A DNA stretch of 64,000 nucleotides, taken from Cupriavidus campinensis (GTDB lineage: Bacteria > Pseudomonadota > Gammaproteobacteria > Burkholderiales > Burkholderiaceae). Where the stretch lies: contig NZ_CAJPVH010000001.1 in assembly GCF_905397395.1 (NCBI RefSeq), positions 186,001 to 250,000 of the forward strand, read 5' to 3'. The notes beneath the pieces are model-generated. The model had not been told where the DNA came from and did no database searches. It saw only the letters and a program-made list of their open reading frames with translations. The position numbers and the translations under genes were made by a program. Below are positions 1 through 8,042 of this stretch, piece by piece (the stretch's first letter is position 1; each line of letters starts with the position of its first letter).

Positions 1-405
1 CTTGTAGGGCGCGTTGGTGGCCACCACCAGGATCTGCGGCGCCGTGGCGACCAGCGAAATCGGGATGAAATCGGCCGATGGGTCGAACGGCAGCTTGCGC
101 AGCGCGCCGTTCACGGCGAAGGCGGAGGCGTCGTAGAGCACGGTGTAGCCATCCGCCGGGGCCTTCGCCACGGCATCCGCACCGATCACGCCGCCGGCAC
201 CCGGCTTGTTGTCGATCACCACGGTCTGGCCGAGGAGTTCGCCCACCTTCTGGGCGACTACCCGCGCGGTGTTGTCCGCCCCGCCGCCGGCCGAGTACGG
301 CACCACCATGCGGATGGGCTTGTCCGGGAAGGCGAAAGCGGCGAGCGGCACGGCCGCGACGAGGGTGGCCACGGCCTTGCCGAGGCGCTGCAGGGTCTTG
401 CTCAT
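1..405 (-). CDS. Bug-family (TctC) tripartite tricarboxylate transporter substrate-binding protein, 3' end cut by window
   Basis: Periplasmic solute receptor of the Bug/TctC family; these bind small carboxylates, often for TctAB-type carriers. The visible 135 residues start with a Sec signal (MSKTLQRLGKAVATLVAAVP) followed by the family's first-strand pattern FPDKPIRMVVPYSAGGGADN and then DNKPGAGG, the usual ligand-loop motif. The gene runs off the left edge, so about 60 percent of the usual 320 residues is missing. It lies about 30 bases downstream of the amidohydrolase and is the last visible gene of the operon headed by the CitE-like gene. A second Bug receptor lies at 2555-3544. The ligand cannot be read from sequence. 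Confidence 0.9.
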   Translation of the reverse strand, partial: MSKTLQRLGKAVATLVAAVPLAAFAFPDKPIRMVVPYSAGGGADNTARVVAQKVGELLGQTVVIDNKPGAGGVIGADAVAKAPADGYTVLYDASAFAVNGALRKLPFDPSADFIPISLVATAPQILVVATNAPYK

Positions 406-436
406 GAATGTCTCCGAAGTTTTATTGTGTTGGCGT

Positions 437-1327
437 TTATGGCGCCTCGAATCCGTACAGCGCGGCGGGGTTGTCCACCAGGATGCGGCGGCGCGCCGAC
501 TCGGTGCCGGCCCAATCGGCCAGCAGGTCGAACAGCAAGGCGTCGTCCGGCTTGGCGTGCGGCTCCGTGGAATGGGGCCAGTCGCTGCCCCAGACGAGCC
601 GTTCCGGCGCCGCCTGCACCCACGCCCGGGCCACTGGGGCGATATCGGCATACCCACCGCCGGCGCCGACCATCGAATCCAGATAGGCGCCGGACAGCTT
701 CAGCCACGCACGGCCCTTCGCCAGCAGCCCGGACACCAGCGCGAACGCCGGATGCGCCGTGCCACCGGGCAGCGGCAGGCGGGCCAGATGGTCGAACACC
801 AGCGGCGTGGGCAGCCGCGCCAGCAGGTCGCCATGGGCGACGATCTGGTCGGCGGTCCAGTGCAGTTGCAGATGCCAGCCCAGTTCGGCGATGCGGTGCG
901 CCAGCGTCTCCACCATCTCGAAGCCCACCACGGCGTGGGCCGGGGTGTACAACGAGAAGCGGATGCCCCGGATGCCGCCGGCATGGAGCGCCTGCAGGGT
1001 GTCATCGGACACATCGGGCCGCACCACCCCCACGCCGCGCGTGTTGGCGAGGCTAAGCTGGCGGATCGCATCGAGGGTGCAGCTGTGATCGGTGCCGTAG
1101 CAGCGGGGCTGGACGATCACCGCGCGACGCGTGCCCAGCAGCGCCTGCACCCGCCGGTAGTCCGCCACGGTGGCGTTGGCCACAGCCGGGGCGATGGCCG
1201 GGAAGCGTGCGTCGTAGATATGGAGATGGGCGTCGCAGGCGTCCGGCCATGCCGTGCTGCGTGGCGCGGCGCTGGCCGTGCTGTTCGGCACGGGCTGGAA
1301 GCCAGCCTCGGTCTCCCCCTCAGCCAC
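437..1327 (-). CDS. Amidohydrolase-2 family metal-dependent hydrolase (LigI-like TIM barrel)
   Basis: Likely cytoplasmic lactonase or hydrolase of the amidohydrolase_2 family, which includes 2-pyrone-4,6-dicarboxylate lactonase. Visible family marks are the N-terminal metal motif DAHLHIYD, the central HTDHS-like stretch YGTDHSC, VFDHLARLP, and the C-terminal WGSDWPHS carrying the last metal-site Asp. I place the start at the GTG at 1327, which overlaps the TGA of the CoA-transferase by 8 bases and keeps the product near the usual 290 residues. An in-frame ATG at 1369 is the alternative. Its place between a CoA-transferase and a Bug receptor suggests it opens a ring-cleavage lactone or similar acid; the substrate is not known. 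Confidence 0.85.
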   Translation of the reverse strand: MAEGETEAGFQPVPNSTASAAPRSTAWPDACDAHLHIYDARFPAIAPAVANATVADYRRVQALLGTRRAVIVQPRCYGTDHSCTLDAIRQLSLANTRGVGVVRPDVSDDTLQALHAGGIRGIRFSLYTPAHAVVGFEMVETLAHRIAELGWHLQLHWTADQIVAHGDLLARLPTPLVFDHLARLPLPGGTAHPAFALVSGLLAKGRAWLKLSGAYLDSMVGAGGGYADIAPVARAWVQAAPERLVWGSDWPHSTEPHAKPDDALLFDLLADWAGTESARRRILVDNPAALYGFEAP

Positions 1328-2528
1328 GGCCGGCCAGCCGGTCGGCCGCCTCGCGGACGGTGTCCCCATGCTGGTCCAGCGCCGGCGCGGCAAACGGCTC
1401 CGGCCCCGGCGTGCGGCCAAATTTCACGGCGCGCGTAAAGCCGCGATAGCGGCCCACCACCGGGTGGTCGAACGTGGTCACCATCTCTTCGGCCAGCACC
1501 TGCGGGAAATCGAACATGTCTTCCACCGAGCGCGCCGCCGCGCAGGGCACTTCCTCGCCGAACTCGGCCTCCCATTCCAGCGCCGACCGCTGCTGCAGGG
1601 CCGCGTGCAGCTTGGGCAGGATTTCGCCCTGATGCTGGGCGCGCTTGCGCACGCTGTCGTAGCGGTCGGTCGAGAGCAACTCCCCCAAACCCGTCTTCTC
1701 GCACAGGGCGCGCCAGAAGTGCGGGGTGTTGGCCGAGATGTAGAGATAGCCGTCCCGGGTGGGATGGATGCCGGTGATGCCGCCCGAGCGCATGTCGCGC
1801 CCCACGTCGCGCGGCTCCGAGTCGGCCCAGACCATGCGGGCTGACTGCATGGTCAGCGCCGCGCGCAGCAGCGACACGCCCACGTACTGCCCCACCCCAC
1901 TCTTCTCCCGCTCATAGAGCGCGGACGCCACGCCGCCCGCCACCAGCGCCGAGGCGTAGTAGTCCACCACCGAGCCGTACAGGATCTCGGGCGGCCCGCC
2001 GTGCTTGCCCTGCAGCGTGCACATGCCGGTCATGGTTTGCAGCACCTGGTCGTAGCCGGCCTTGTCCTTGAGCGGCCCGGCCTCGCCGTAGCCGGTGACC
2101 GCGCAGTAGATCAGGCGCGGATTGACGGCGGCCAGCTGCGCGTAGCCAATGCCCAGCCGCCCCGGCACGCTGGGCCGGAAGTTATGCACCAGCACATCGG
2201 ACTCGCGCACCAGCGCCAGCAGCCGGTCCAGATCGGCCGGGGCCTTCAGGTCGAGCACCACGCCCAGCTTGCTGCGGTTCACGCCCAGGAATGCGCGGGA
2301 CTCCGACTCCAGCGTGGACGGGTACTTGCGCAGGTTGTCGCCGACGGGCGGCTCCACCTTGATGACGTCCGCGCCCTGATCCGCCAAGAGCGAGCAGCCG
2401 TACGGCCCCGCGATATAGGCGCTCAGGTCCAGCACGCGCACGCCGCTCAGCGGGCCGGGCTGTCCTGCCCGCTGCGTGCCGAAGTCCGTGGCTTGGCTCG
2501 TGGCTTGGCCATTGGTGTTGGGTTGCAT
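1320..2528 (-). CDS. CaiB/BaiF family CoA-transferase (class III)
   Basis: A 402-residue class III CoA-transferase that moves CoA between organic acids. The N-terminal half has the family signature LSGVRVLDLSAYIAGPYGCS, then GADVIKVEPPVGD and the LDLK block. The central stretch has RFLIYCAVTGYGEAGP-like sequence, and the catalytic Asp region follows as DYYASALVAGG. The ATG at 2528 is chosen because the family usually has only a short tail before the signature. The gene lies 26 bases after a Bug receptor and overlaps the amidohydrolase by 8 bases. With the CitE-like lyase it suggests activation and then cleavage of a 3-hydroxy-acyl-CoA, as in citramalate or itaconate routes. That pathway is inference. 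Confidence 0.92.
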   Translation of the reverse strand: MQPNTNGQATSQATDFGTQRAGQPGPLSGVRVLDLSAYIAGPYGCSLLADQGADVIKVEPPVGDNLRKYPSTLESESRAFLGVNRSKLGVVLDLKAPADLDRLLALVRESDVLVHNFRPSVPGRLGIGYAQLAAVNPRLIYCAVTGYGEAGPLKDKAGYDQVLQTMTGMCTLQGKHGGPPEILYGSVVDYYASALVAGGVASALYEREKSGVGQYVGVSLLRAALTMQSARMVWADSEPRDVGRDMRSGGITGIHPTRDGYLYISANTPHFWRALCEKTGLGELLSTDRYDSVRKRAQHQGEILPKLHAALQQRSALEWEAEFGEEVPCAAARSVEDMFDFPQVLAEEMVTTFDHPVVGRYRGFTRAVKFGRTPGPEPFAAPALDQHGDTVREAADRLAGRG

Positions 2529-2554
2529 ACTTGCTCCGAAAAATCTCTCAATAC

Positions 2555-3544
2555 TCAATCCGCGACGATGTTCTGCTGCTTGGCCAGCGCCTTCCAGCGG
2601 GTCACATCGGCGGCAATCGTCTCGCCGAACTTCTGCGGCGTGCCCGGCGTGACCTCGGCGCCTTCCTTCAGGATCGCCTCCTTGACGGCGGGCTTGGCCA
2701 GCGCCTGATTCACCGCCGCATTGAGCCGCGCGACAATCGCCGGCGGGGTGCCAGCGGGCGCCAGGAAGCCCCACCAGAGTTCGAACTCGTAGCCGGGCAC
2801 GGCGGTGGCCATCGGCACCAGATCCGGCGCAATCGGGCTCGGCCTCAGGCTGGTAATACCCACGGCGCGGACCTTGCCGGCGCGCACCATCGGCAGCAGG
2901 GAGGGCCCGCTGGAAATCAGCAGCTGGGTCTGGTTGCCGATCAGGTCGGTCACGGCCGGGCCCATGCCCCGGTACGGCACGTGCGTGATGGCCAGCTTGC
3001 CGGCCTGCGCCTTGAGCAGCTCGGTGCCGAACTGGTTCACGCTGCCCGGGCCGGACGACGCGTAGTTGTACTTGCCGGGATTGGCGCGGATGGCGTTGAT
3101 CAACTCCTGCGGCGTCTTGGCCGGGAAGTCATTGCTGACCGCCACGATGAACGGCCCGTGGGCCACCATCGCCACCGGCGCGAAGCTCTTCACGGCATCG
3201 AACGGCAGCTTGCTCTGGATGGCCGCGTTGGTGGTCATGCTGGAGGACACCGCGACGAGCGTGTAGCCGTCCGGCGCGGCCTTGGCCGCCAGCCCGGTGC
3301 CGGTGTTGCCGCTCGCGCCGGGCCGGTTGTCGATGACCACGGGCTGCTTCAGTTCCTCGCCGATCTCCTTGGCCACGATGCGCGCGAAGATGTCGTTCGA
3401 GCCCCCCGGCGGGTACGGCACGATCAGGGTGATGGGCTTGGAGGGGTAGGCGCCCTCGGCGGCCAGGGCCGGCGCGGTCATAGAGGCGGTTGCGGCGATC
3501 AGGCCAAGGCATACCACGGCACGCAGCGACGATGGATTCGTCAT
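2555..3544 (-). CDS. Bug-family (TctC) tripartite tricarboxylate transporter substrate-binding protein
   Basis: Full-length 329-residue periplasmic receptor. A Sec signal ends near ALAAEGA, followed by YPSKPITLIVPYPPGGSND (first strand and ligand loop), DNRPGASGNTGTG, and the usual C-terminal pattern with PAKTPQELINAIRANPGKYNYAS. The gene sits between the CitE-like lyase and the CoA-transferase in one operon, so its ligand is likely the acid those enzymes metabolise. No TctA or TctB membrane partner is in this window, which is common for Bug receptors in Burkholderiales. Confidence 0.94.
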   Translation of the reverse strand: MTNPSSLRAVVCLGLIAATASMTAPALAAEGAYPSKPITLIVPYPPGGSNDIFARIVAKEIGEELKQPVVIDNRPGASGNTGTGLAAKAAPDGYTLVAVSSSMTTNAAIQSKLPFDAVKSFAPVAMVAHGPFIVAVSNDFPAKTPQELINAIRANPGKYNYASSGPGSVNQFGTELLKAQAGKLAITHVPYRGMGPAVTDLIGNQTQLLISSGPSLLPMVRAGKVRAVGITSLRPSPIAPDLVPMATAVPGYEFELWWGFLAPAGTPPAIVARLNAAVNQALAKPAVKEAILKEGAEVTPGTPQKFGETIAADVTRWKALAKQQNIVAD

Positions 3545-3592
3545 GGTGTTTGTCTCCTGTGTTTTTTATGTAGGAATGCGGGGGGAATCCGA

Positions 3593-4480
3593 TCAGGCGG
3601 GGATCAATCCAAGCCTCCGGCCAATCTCGACAATCGCCTGCGCGCGGCGCACAAACGGGGGATCGATCATCTTGCCGTCCACCACATAGGCACCCACGCC
3701 CTTGGCGTCCGCCTCTTCGGCAGCGGCCACCACACGCAGCGCGTGGGCGATTTCCTCGTCGGACGGCCGGTAGACCTCGTTGGCCAGTGCAATCTGGCTC
3801 GGGTGGATGCAGCTCTTGCCCAGGAATCCCATCTGGCGGGACATCTCGGCCTCGGCACGGAAGCCCTCGGTGTCGCGGATATTGGCGAACACCGTGTCGT
3901 AGGCATAGACACCGGCCTCGGCAGCCGCCATCCGCACGGCGAACATGGCGGAGGCAATCGCCGCCGTGTTGCGTCGATGCACGCCGGCCGGCTCGAACAG
4001 GTCGCCCAGCCCAAGCTGGAGGCCCGCCACGCGCGGATGGGCGCCGGCCAGCTCGGCGGCCAGCCGCAGCGCCCGAGGCGTTTCGATATTCAGCAGCAGC
4101 CCGACCTTGCCAACGGTGCCTTGGCCATCGCCAAACCCATTCGCCCGCTCGGCCTGCTCGATGGCTGCCGCCGCACGGCGCACGTCATCGGCGCTCTCCG
4201 GCTTGGGCAGGTTGACCAGATGCAAACCCGGTACGACCACCGCTGCCAGATCGGCCTCGAAATGTGACGTATCGAGCCTATTCACGCGCACGATCAGCGT
4301 CTTGGTACTGGCGCGCGTCTCGGCGGCACGCAGCAGGCCGGAGAGCAGCGCGCGGGCCTCGCCCTTCTTCTCCTCGGCCACCGCATCTTCCAGGTCGAAG
4401 GACAGCGCGTCGGCATCGCTGGCCAGCGCCTTGGCGAAAAACTCGGGGCGGGAACCGGGCACGAACAGCTTGCTTCTCAT
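3593..4480 (-). CDS. HpcH/HpaI aldolase family, CitE-like CoA-ester lyase
   Basis: A 295-residue TIM-barrel lyase of the citrate-lyase beta-subunit group; members cleave malyl-, citramalyl- or related CoA thioesters. Family marks are the N-terminal RSKLFVPGSRPEFFAKAL, the acidic SFDLEDAV motif, IVRVNRLDT, and LNIETPRALR with the metal-binding Glu, then GLGDLFEP and GKSCIHPSQI near the C-terminus. It is the first gene of the minus-strand operon and is transcribed away from the LysR gene, with about 96 bases between their starts. This is the usual arrangement for a LysR-controlled catabolic operon. The exact CoA ester is unknown. Confidence 0.92.
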   Translation of the reverse strand: MRSKLFVPGSRPEFFAKALASDADALSFDLEDAVAEEKKGEARALLSGLLRAAETRASTKTLIVRVNRLDTSHFEADLAAVVVPGLHLVNLPKPESADDVRRAAAAIEQAERANGFGDGQGTVGKVGLLLNIETPRALRLAAELAGAHPRVAGLQLGLGDLFEPAGVHRRNTAAIASAMFAVRMAAAEAGVYAYDTVFANIRDTEGFRAEAEMSRQMGFLGKSCIHPSQIALANEVYRPSDEEIAHALRVVAAAEEADAKGVGAYVVDGKMIDPPFVRRAQAIVEIGRRLGLIPA

Positions 4481-4576
4481 GGCGAATACCGTATCTCCGT
4501 GGGGGTGACAGGCAGTGTCCGTGAATCGATGAAAAAGATAAACTATCCTTTACTACGTTCGTACATTAGAACTTCT

Positions 4577-5452
4577 ATGGAAACCGCTTACCTGAAGGCT
4601 TTCGCGCTGGTGGTGGAGACCGGCACGCTGGCAGAAGCCGCGCGGCGGCTCAATGTGACGCCGGCGGCGATCTCGCAGCAGATCCAGGTGCTGGAGCGGC
4701 AACTCGGCACCACGCTGCTGGGGCGGGCCGGCCGTACCGTGGCGCCCACCGAGTCCGGGCGAAGGCTGGCGGCGCGTTGCGTAACGCTGCTGCGGGAAGT
4801 GGATGAACTGAGGGGATGGGTGAATCAGGCGGATGCCGTGCGCGAACTGCGCATCGGCACGATCAACACCGCGCTGCACAGCCTGCTGCCAGACGCGCTC
4901 GCGCGGTTCGCGGCGGTGCACCCCGGGGTGTCGGTGCATATCCGCTCGGCGCTGTCCCACGAATTGTTCGATGCGGTGAAGGATGAGTCACTCGATGCCG
5001 CGGTCTGCCTGCATCCGCCCTTCGCCCTCCCCAAGACCTTCGCCTGGGATTTGCTGCGGCAGGAGCCGCTGGTGGTGCTGGCGCCCGCGCAGGACCGCGA
5101 CGCCGATCCGCACGAACTCCTGCGCACCCGGCCCCTGATCCGCTATGACCGCAGCCTGGGCGGCGGCAAGCAGGCCAGCGACTATCTGCGCCGCGCCGGC
5201 ATCACGCCCGCGCAGGAGCGCTTCGAGCTGAGTTCGCTGCTGGCTATCGCCATGATGGTGGACCGTGGGCTCGGGGTGTCGCTGGTGCCGGACATCGCCT
5301 CGCCGCTGACCGCCGGGCTCCATATCGCCAAGCTGACCCTGCCGATCGAGCCGGAGCCGCGCCGCTTCGGCCTGCTATGGCGCCGGACGTCGCCCGGGGC
5401 CAGCGTGATCCGCTCCTTCCTCGAGCAGGCCCGGCTGGCGGCGGGCACCTGA
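4577..5452 (+). CDS. LysR-family transcriptional regulator
   Basis: A 291-residue LysR regulator. The winged helix-turn-helix fills residues 1-60 (METAYLKAFALVVETGTLAE, then ARRLNVTPAAISQQIQVLE) and a periplasmic-binding-like effector domain follows. The ATG at 4577 is preferred over one at 4499 because the HTH of this family starts at the first residues. It is divergent from the CitE-like operon, which it probably controls in response to the operon's substrate. Its last 78 bases overlap the convergent EamA gene, so the two 3' ends are antisense to each other. Confidence 0.93.
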   Translation: METAYLKAFALVVETGTLAEAARRLNVTPAAISQQIQVLERQLGTTLLGRAGRTVAPTESGRRLAARCVTLLREVDELRGWVNQADAVRELRIGTINTALHSLLPDALARFAAVHPGVSVHIRSALSHELFDAVKDESLDAAVCLHPPFALPKTFAWDLLRQEPLVVLAPAQDRDADPHELLRTRPLIRYDRSLGGGKQASDYLRRAGITPAQERFELSSLLAIAMMVDRGLGVSLVPDIASPLTAGLHIAKLTLPIEPEPRRFGLLWRRTSPGASVIRSFLEQARLAAGT

Positions 5453-6349
5453 TCCTGAGGGGCGGCGGCCCTGCTGGGTGATCAGCAGCCCGCTGACCAC
5501 CAGCGCAATCGACATCAGCAGTGACCACGAGGGCCACTGGCGGCCCACCAGCAGTTCCAGCACCGCCGCCGTCACCGGTCCCAGCGCCTGGAAGCCGACG
5601 ACCCGGCTCGCCTCCAGCCGCGTCAGCGCCCAGAGCCAGCAAAAGTACCCCACGCCGCTGGACAGCCCGATAAAGGCGACATGCCCCCACTGCGTCGACG
5701 ACAAGGACGGCCACAGCGGCTGCCCGGTCGTCGCGCAGAGCGCCAGCAGGAACACCACCGCCGCGCACATCGCCAGCACGCTGGTCGGCAAGGCGGGATA
5801 GCACTGGAGCAAGGGCCGAACCAGCAGGCTGCACACGGCGCCGATCACGGTCGCGCCGATCAGCGCGGCCATCGCCCCGAGATGCGTGCCGCCGCCTACG
5901 CCAGCGGTGCCACCGAGGGGCGCCCCATGCAGCAACACCGCCACGCCCGAGACGGCGCAAACCAGCCCCGTCAGCTTGGGCAGGCTGAACGCCTCCTGCC
6001 CGCTCAGCACGGCCAGCAGCATCGTGAACAGCGGCATGGTCGAGAACACCAGCGCGCAGGTGGTGGCCGAGAGCACGCCGAGCGCGTGGTTCAGCAACAC
6101 GATCAGCACGGCGAACTGGAACACGCCCAGCGCGGCGAGCACCGCCGCATCTTTCCAGGCGAATCGAGTCGGGGTCCGGGTGCCGAGCCAGGCCGGCCCC
6201 GCCAGCACGCACAGGCCAATCAGATAGCGCAGGAAGGCCAGCGTGGCCGGCGACGCATCGGCGGACACCGCCCGGGTCGACACCATCGCCGCCCCCACCA
6301 GGATGCCGGTCAGCGCGGCAGCGACGATGGCCGAGTGGCTGCCCCTCAC
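5375..6349 (-). CDS. EamA/DMT-family membrane transporter
   Basis: About 324 residues with ten hydrophobic segments in two EamA repeats, typical of drug/metabolite exporters (RhaT/YdcZ-like). The start is a GTG at 6349 whose bases overlap the TGA of the upstream MarR-GNAT gene (GTGA), so translation is probably coupled. The C-terminus carries an extra polar, Arg/Pro-rich tail of about 30 residues after the last membrane segment. This tail is encoded in the stretch that overlaps the LysR gene on the other strand. The partnership with a MarR-GNAT protein suggests an exporter and modifier pair for one compound. Confidence 0.88.
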   Translation of the reverse strand: MRGSHSAIVAAALTGILVGAAMVSTRAVSADASPATLAFLRYLIGLCVLAGPAWLGTRTPTRFAWKDAAVLAALGVFQFAVLIVLLNHALGVLSATTCALVFSTMPLFTMLLAVLSGQEAFSLPKLTGLVCAVSGVAVLLHGAPLGGTAGVGGGTHLGAMAALIGATVIGAVCSLLVRPLLQCYPALPTSVLAMCAAVVFLLALCATTGQPLWPSLSSTQWGHVAFIGLSSGVGYFCWLWALTRLEASRVVGFQALGPVTAAVLELLVGRQWPSWSLLMSIALVVSGLLITQQGRRPSGSGARRQPGLLEEGADHAGPGRRPAP

Positions 6350-7269
6350 AGGTCCCGCGCCCAGATCTGGCCGACGAGATCCTTGCCGAAGCTGTGATGG
6401 GCCTCCTCCTCCACCAGCGTGAAGCCGGCCTTTTCGTAGATCTTGCGGGCGTCGGTCAGGATGCTGTTGGTCCACAGCATCATCCGCTTGTAGCCGGCCG
6501 TCCGGGCAAAGCGCAGGCACTCATCCACCAGCCGATGGCCGATACCCAGCCCGCGCGCGCTGGCATCCACATAGAGCATGCGTAGCTGGGCGGTCTCCGC
6601 GTCGTGCCGCACGACGAAGACGGAACCCACCGCCTTGCCGTCCTTCTCCGCAATCCAGCAGCGCTCGCCGCTCGGGTCGTAGTCGCGCAGGTACTTGGCG
6701 ACGATCTCCGCCACCAGCGCCTCGAACTCGCTATTCCAGCCGTACTCGCGCGTGTACAGCACCGCCTGCTGGCGCACGACCCAGCCCATGTCGCCCGGCT
6801 GCGGGTCGCGCAGGATGTAGCTCGGGGTCGATTCGCCTAGCAGGGCTTCGATCTGCGTCATGGCCTCCACCAACTGCTGCTGGCTGGACTCGGTCATGCG
6901 GCCGAGCATCCCCGTCACCTCGTTGCGCGAGGCCAGGTTCAGCACCTCGAAGGTCGCCCGGCCGGCATCGGTCAGCGCCAGTTCACTGACGCGTGCGTCC
7001 GCCTGCGAGCGGGTCTTGGCCACCAGCCCCTGCTTCTCGAAGCCGGCAATCACGCGGCTCAGGTAGCCCGCGTTCAGCCCCAGCTCGCGGCACAGGTCGG
7101 ACGAGGTCAGGCCCGTGCGATGGGCCAGCTCATAGAGGATGCGGGCTTCGGTGAGGGAAAACTCGCTTTCCAGCAGATGCTCGTGCAGCAGGCCGATCTG
7201 GCGGGTGTAGAAGCGATTGAAGCGGCGCACGGTTTCGGCGCGCGCCAGCACTTGCGGATTGGGAGACAT
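6346..7269 (-). CDS. MarR-family regulator fused to GNAT N-acetyltransferase
   Basis: A 307-residue two-domain protein. Residues 1-145 are a MarR winged helix (RRFNRFYTRQIGLLHEHLLE, TSSDLCRELGLNAGYLSRV). Residues 155-307 are a GNAT acetyltransferase with the acetyl-CoA loop ARGLGIGHRLVDECLRFA and the ending IYEKAGFTLVEEE. Such fusions are known in proteobacteria, where one polypeptide can sense and acetylate a small molecule or act on amino-acid substrates. The gene is followed, with a 4-base overlap, by the EamA exporter. Two palindromes just upstream of its start are good candidates for autoregulation. Confidence 0.93.
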   Translation of the reverse strand: MSPNPQVLARAETVRRFNRFYTRQIGLLHEHLLESEFSLTEARILYELAHRTGLTSSDLCRELGLNAGYLSRVIAGFEKQGLVAKTRSQADARVSELALTDAGRATFEVLNLASRNEVTGMLGRMTESSQQQLVEAMTQIEALLGESTPSYILRDPQPGDMGWVVRQQAVLYTREYGWNSEFEALVAEIVAKYLRDYDPSGERCWIAEKDGKAVGSVFVVRHDAETAQLRMLYVDASARGLGIGHRLVDECLRFARTAGYKRMMLWTNSILTDARKIYEKAGFTLVEEEAHHSFGKDLVGQIWARDL

Positions 7270-7278
7270 GTCGAGGAC

Positions 7279-7326
7279 GATTTATTTGCCTGAGGCAAAT
7301 TATTTGTTGCCCCAGGCAAATAAATC
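7279..7326. promoter_or_regulatory. Nested palindromes upstream of marR-GNAT (candidate operators)
   Basis: The 14-base arms GATTTATTTGCCTG (7279-7292) and CAGGCAAATAAATC (7313-7326) form a perfect outer inverted repeat. Inside it, ATTTGCCT-G-AGGCAAAT (7284-7300) is a second perfect 8-base dyad, and 7302-7321 is a weaker copy. The block lies 10-57 bases upstream of the MarR start codon. It is also close to the 3' end of the TetR gene. The arrangement suits MarR dimers repressing their own promoter; a terminator for tetR is unlikely because no U-tract follows in its direction. Confidence 0.7.
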
Positions 7327-7339
7327 AAGAAATTCCGAT

Positions 7340-7960
7340 TCAGTTCCGCGCGCCTGCCCTCAGTACCAACGCCAACTGGAGCGCGGTGGCCGCCACGGTG
7401 TCCACATCGGGTACGTGCCCGTGCCGAATCCAGTGCAGCGCCACGTGGATGATGCCGCCCGCCACGCCGGCCAGCAGCATCGGATCGGGCTCCGGGGCAC
7501 CCGGGAGCAGCGTACGGGCGAGCAGTCCGCCGAATTCGCGCAGCGACCGGCCCAGCGCTTCGTCCACCAGCCGGCTCACACCCCGGATCTCCACCAGGAA
7601 CACCCGGGCCGAGCGCGGCTCGCACTGCAATGTGCCGAAATAAGCACGCAGGATGGCCAGCGCGCGATGTTCGCCGTCGCCGCCGGCATCCTCGCCCGCC
7701 TGCTCGATGCGCAGCAGCAGCCGATGCGTGACCGTTTCAAACGAAGCCAGCAGCAGCGCTTCGCTATTGGCGAACGATTCGTAGAAGTAACGCTCGGTCA
7801 GGCCGGCGGCTTCGCACACGGCCTTGACCGTGGCGTTCTGGTAGCCGCGCTCGCCGTAGACCTGCACGGCAGCGGCAATCAGTTGGGCACGGCGCTGGGC
7901 GCGGCGCTCTTCGGCTTCGGCGCCGCGATAGCGGCGGGCAGGGATCAGCTCGGCAGTCAT
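7340..7960 (-). CDS. TetR/AcrR-family transcriptional regulator
   Basis: A 206-residue TetR repressor. The N-terminal HTH spans about residues 20-65, with AAAVQVYGERGYQNATVKAV followed by CEAAGLTERYFYESFANSEA, the usual helix 3 and YF motif. The rest is an all-helical ligand domain. It is divergent from the monooxygenase-hydrolase-COQ4 operon, and a TTGTCAGA dyad lies in the shared gap. Control of that operon and of itself is the likely role. The ligand may be a lipid or ketone substrate of the monooxygenase. Confidence 0.92.
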   Translation of the reverse strand: MTAELIPARRYRGAEAEERRAQRRAQLIAAAVQVYGERGYQNATVKAVCEAAGLTERYFYESFANSEALLLASFETVTHRLLLRIEQAGEDAGGDGEHRALAILRAYFGTLQCEPRSARVFLVEIRGVSRLVDEALGRSLREFGGLLARTLLPGAPEPDPMLLAGVAGGIIHVALHWIRHGHVPDVDTVAATALQLALVLRAGARN

Positions 7961-7983
7961 GGGCGCCAGTATGACATTCCCTA

Positions 7984-8018
7984 TTGTCAGATGGCGTCTG
8001 ACAACCTATGTTGTCAGA
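7984..8018. promoter_or_regulatory. TTGTCAGA dyad and third half-site in tetR-monooxygenase gap
   Basis: TTGTCAGA (7984-7991) and TCTGACAA (7997-8004) are perfect 8-base arms around a 5-base spacer, and a further TTGTCAGA follows at 8011-8018. The block lies between the TetR start (7960) and the monooxygenase start (8043). It is the expected place and form of a TetR operator. Confidence 0.72.
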
Positions 8019-8042
8019 ACTCCCAAGATCCGGATGCCCGTC

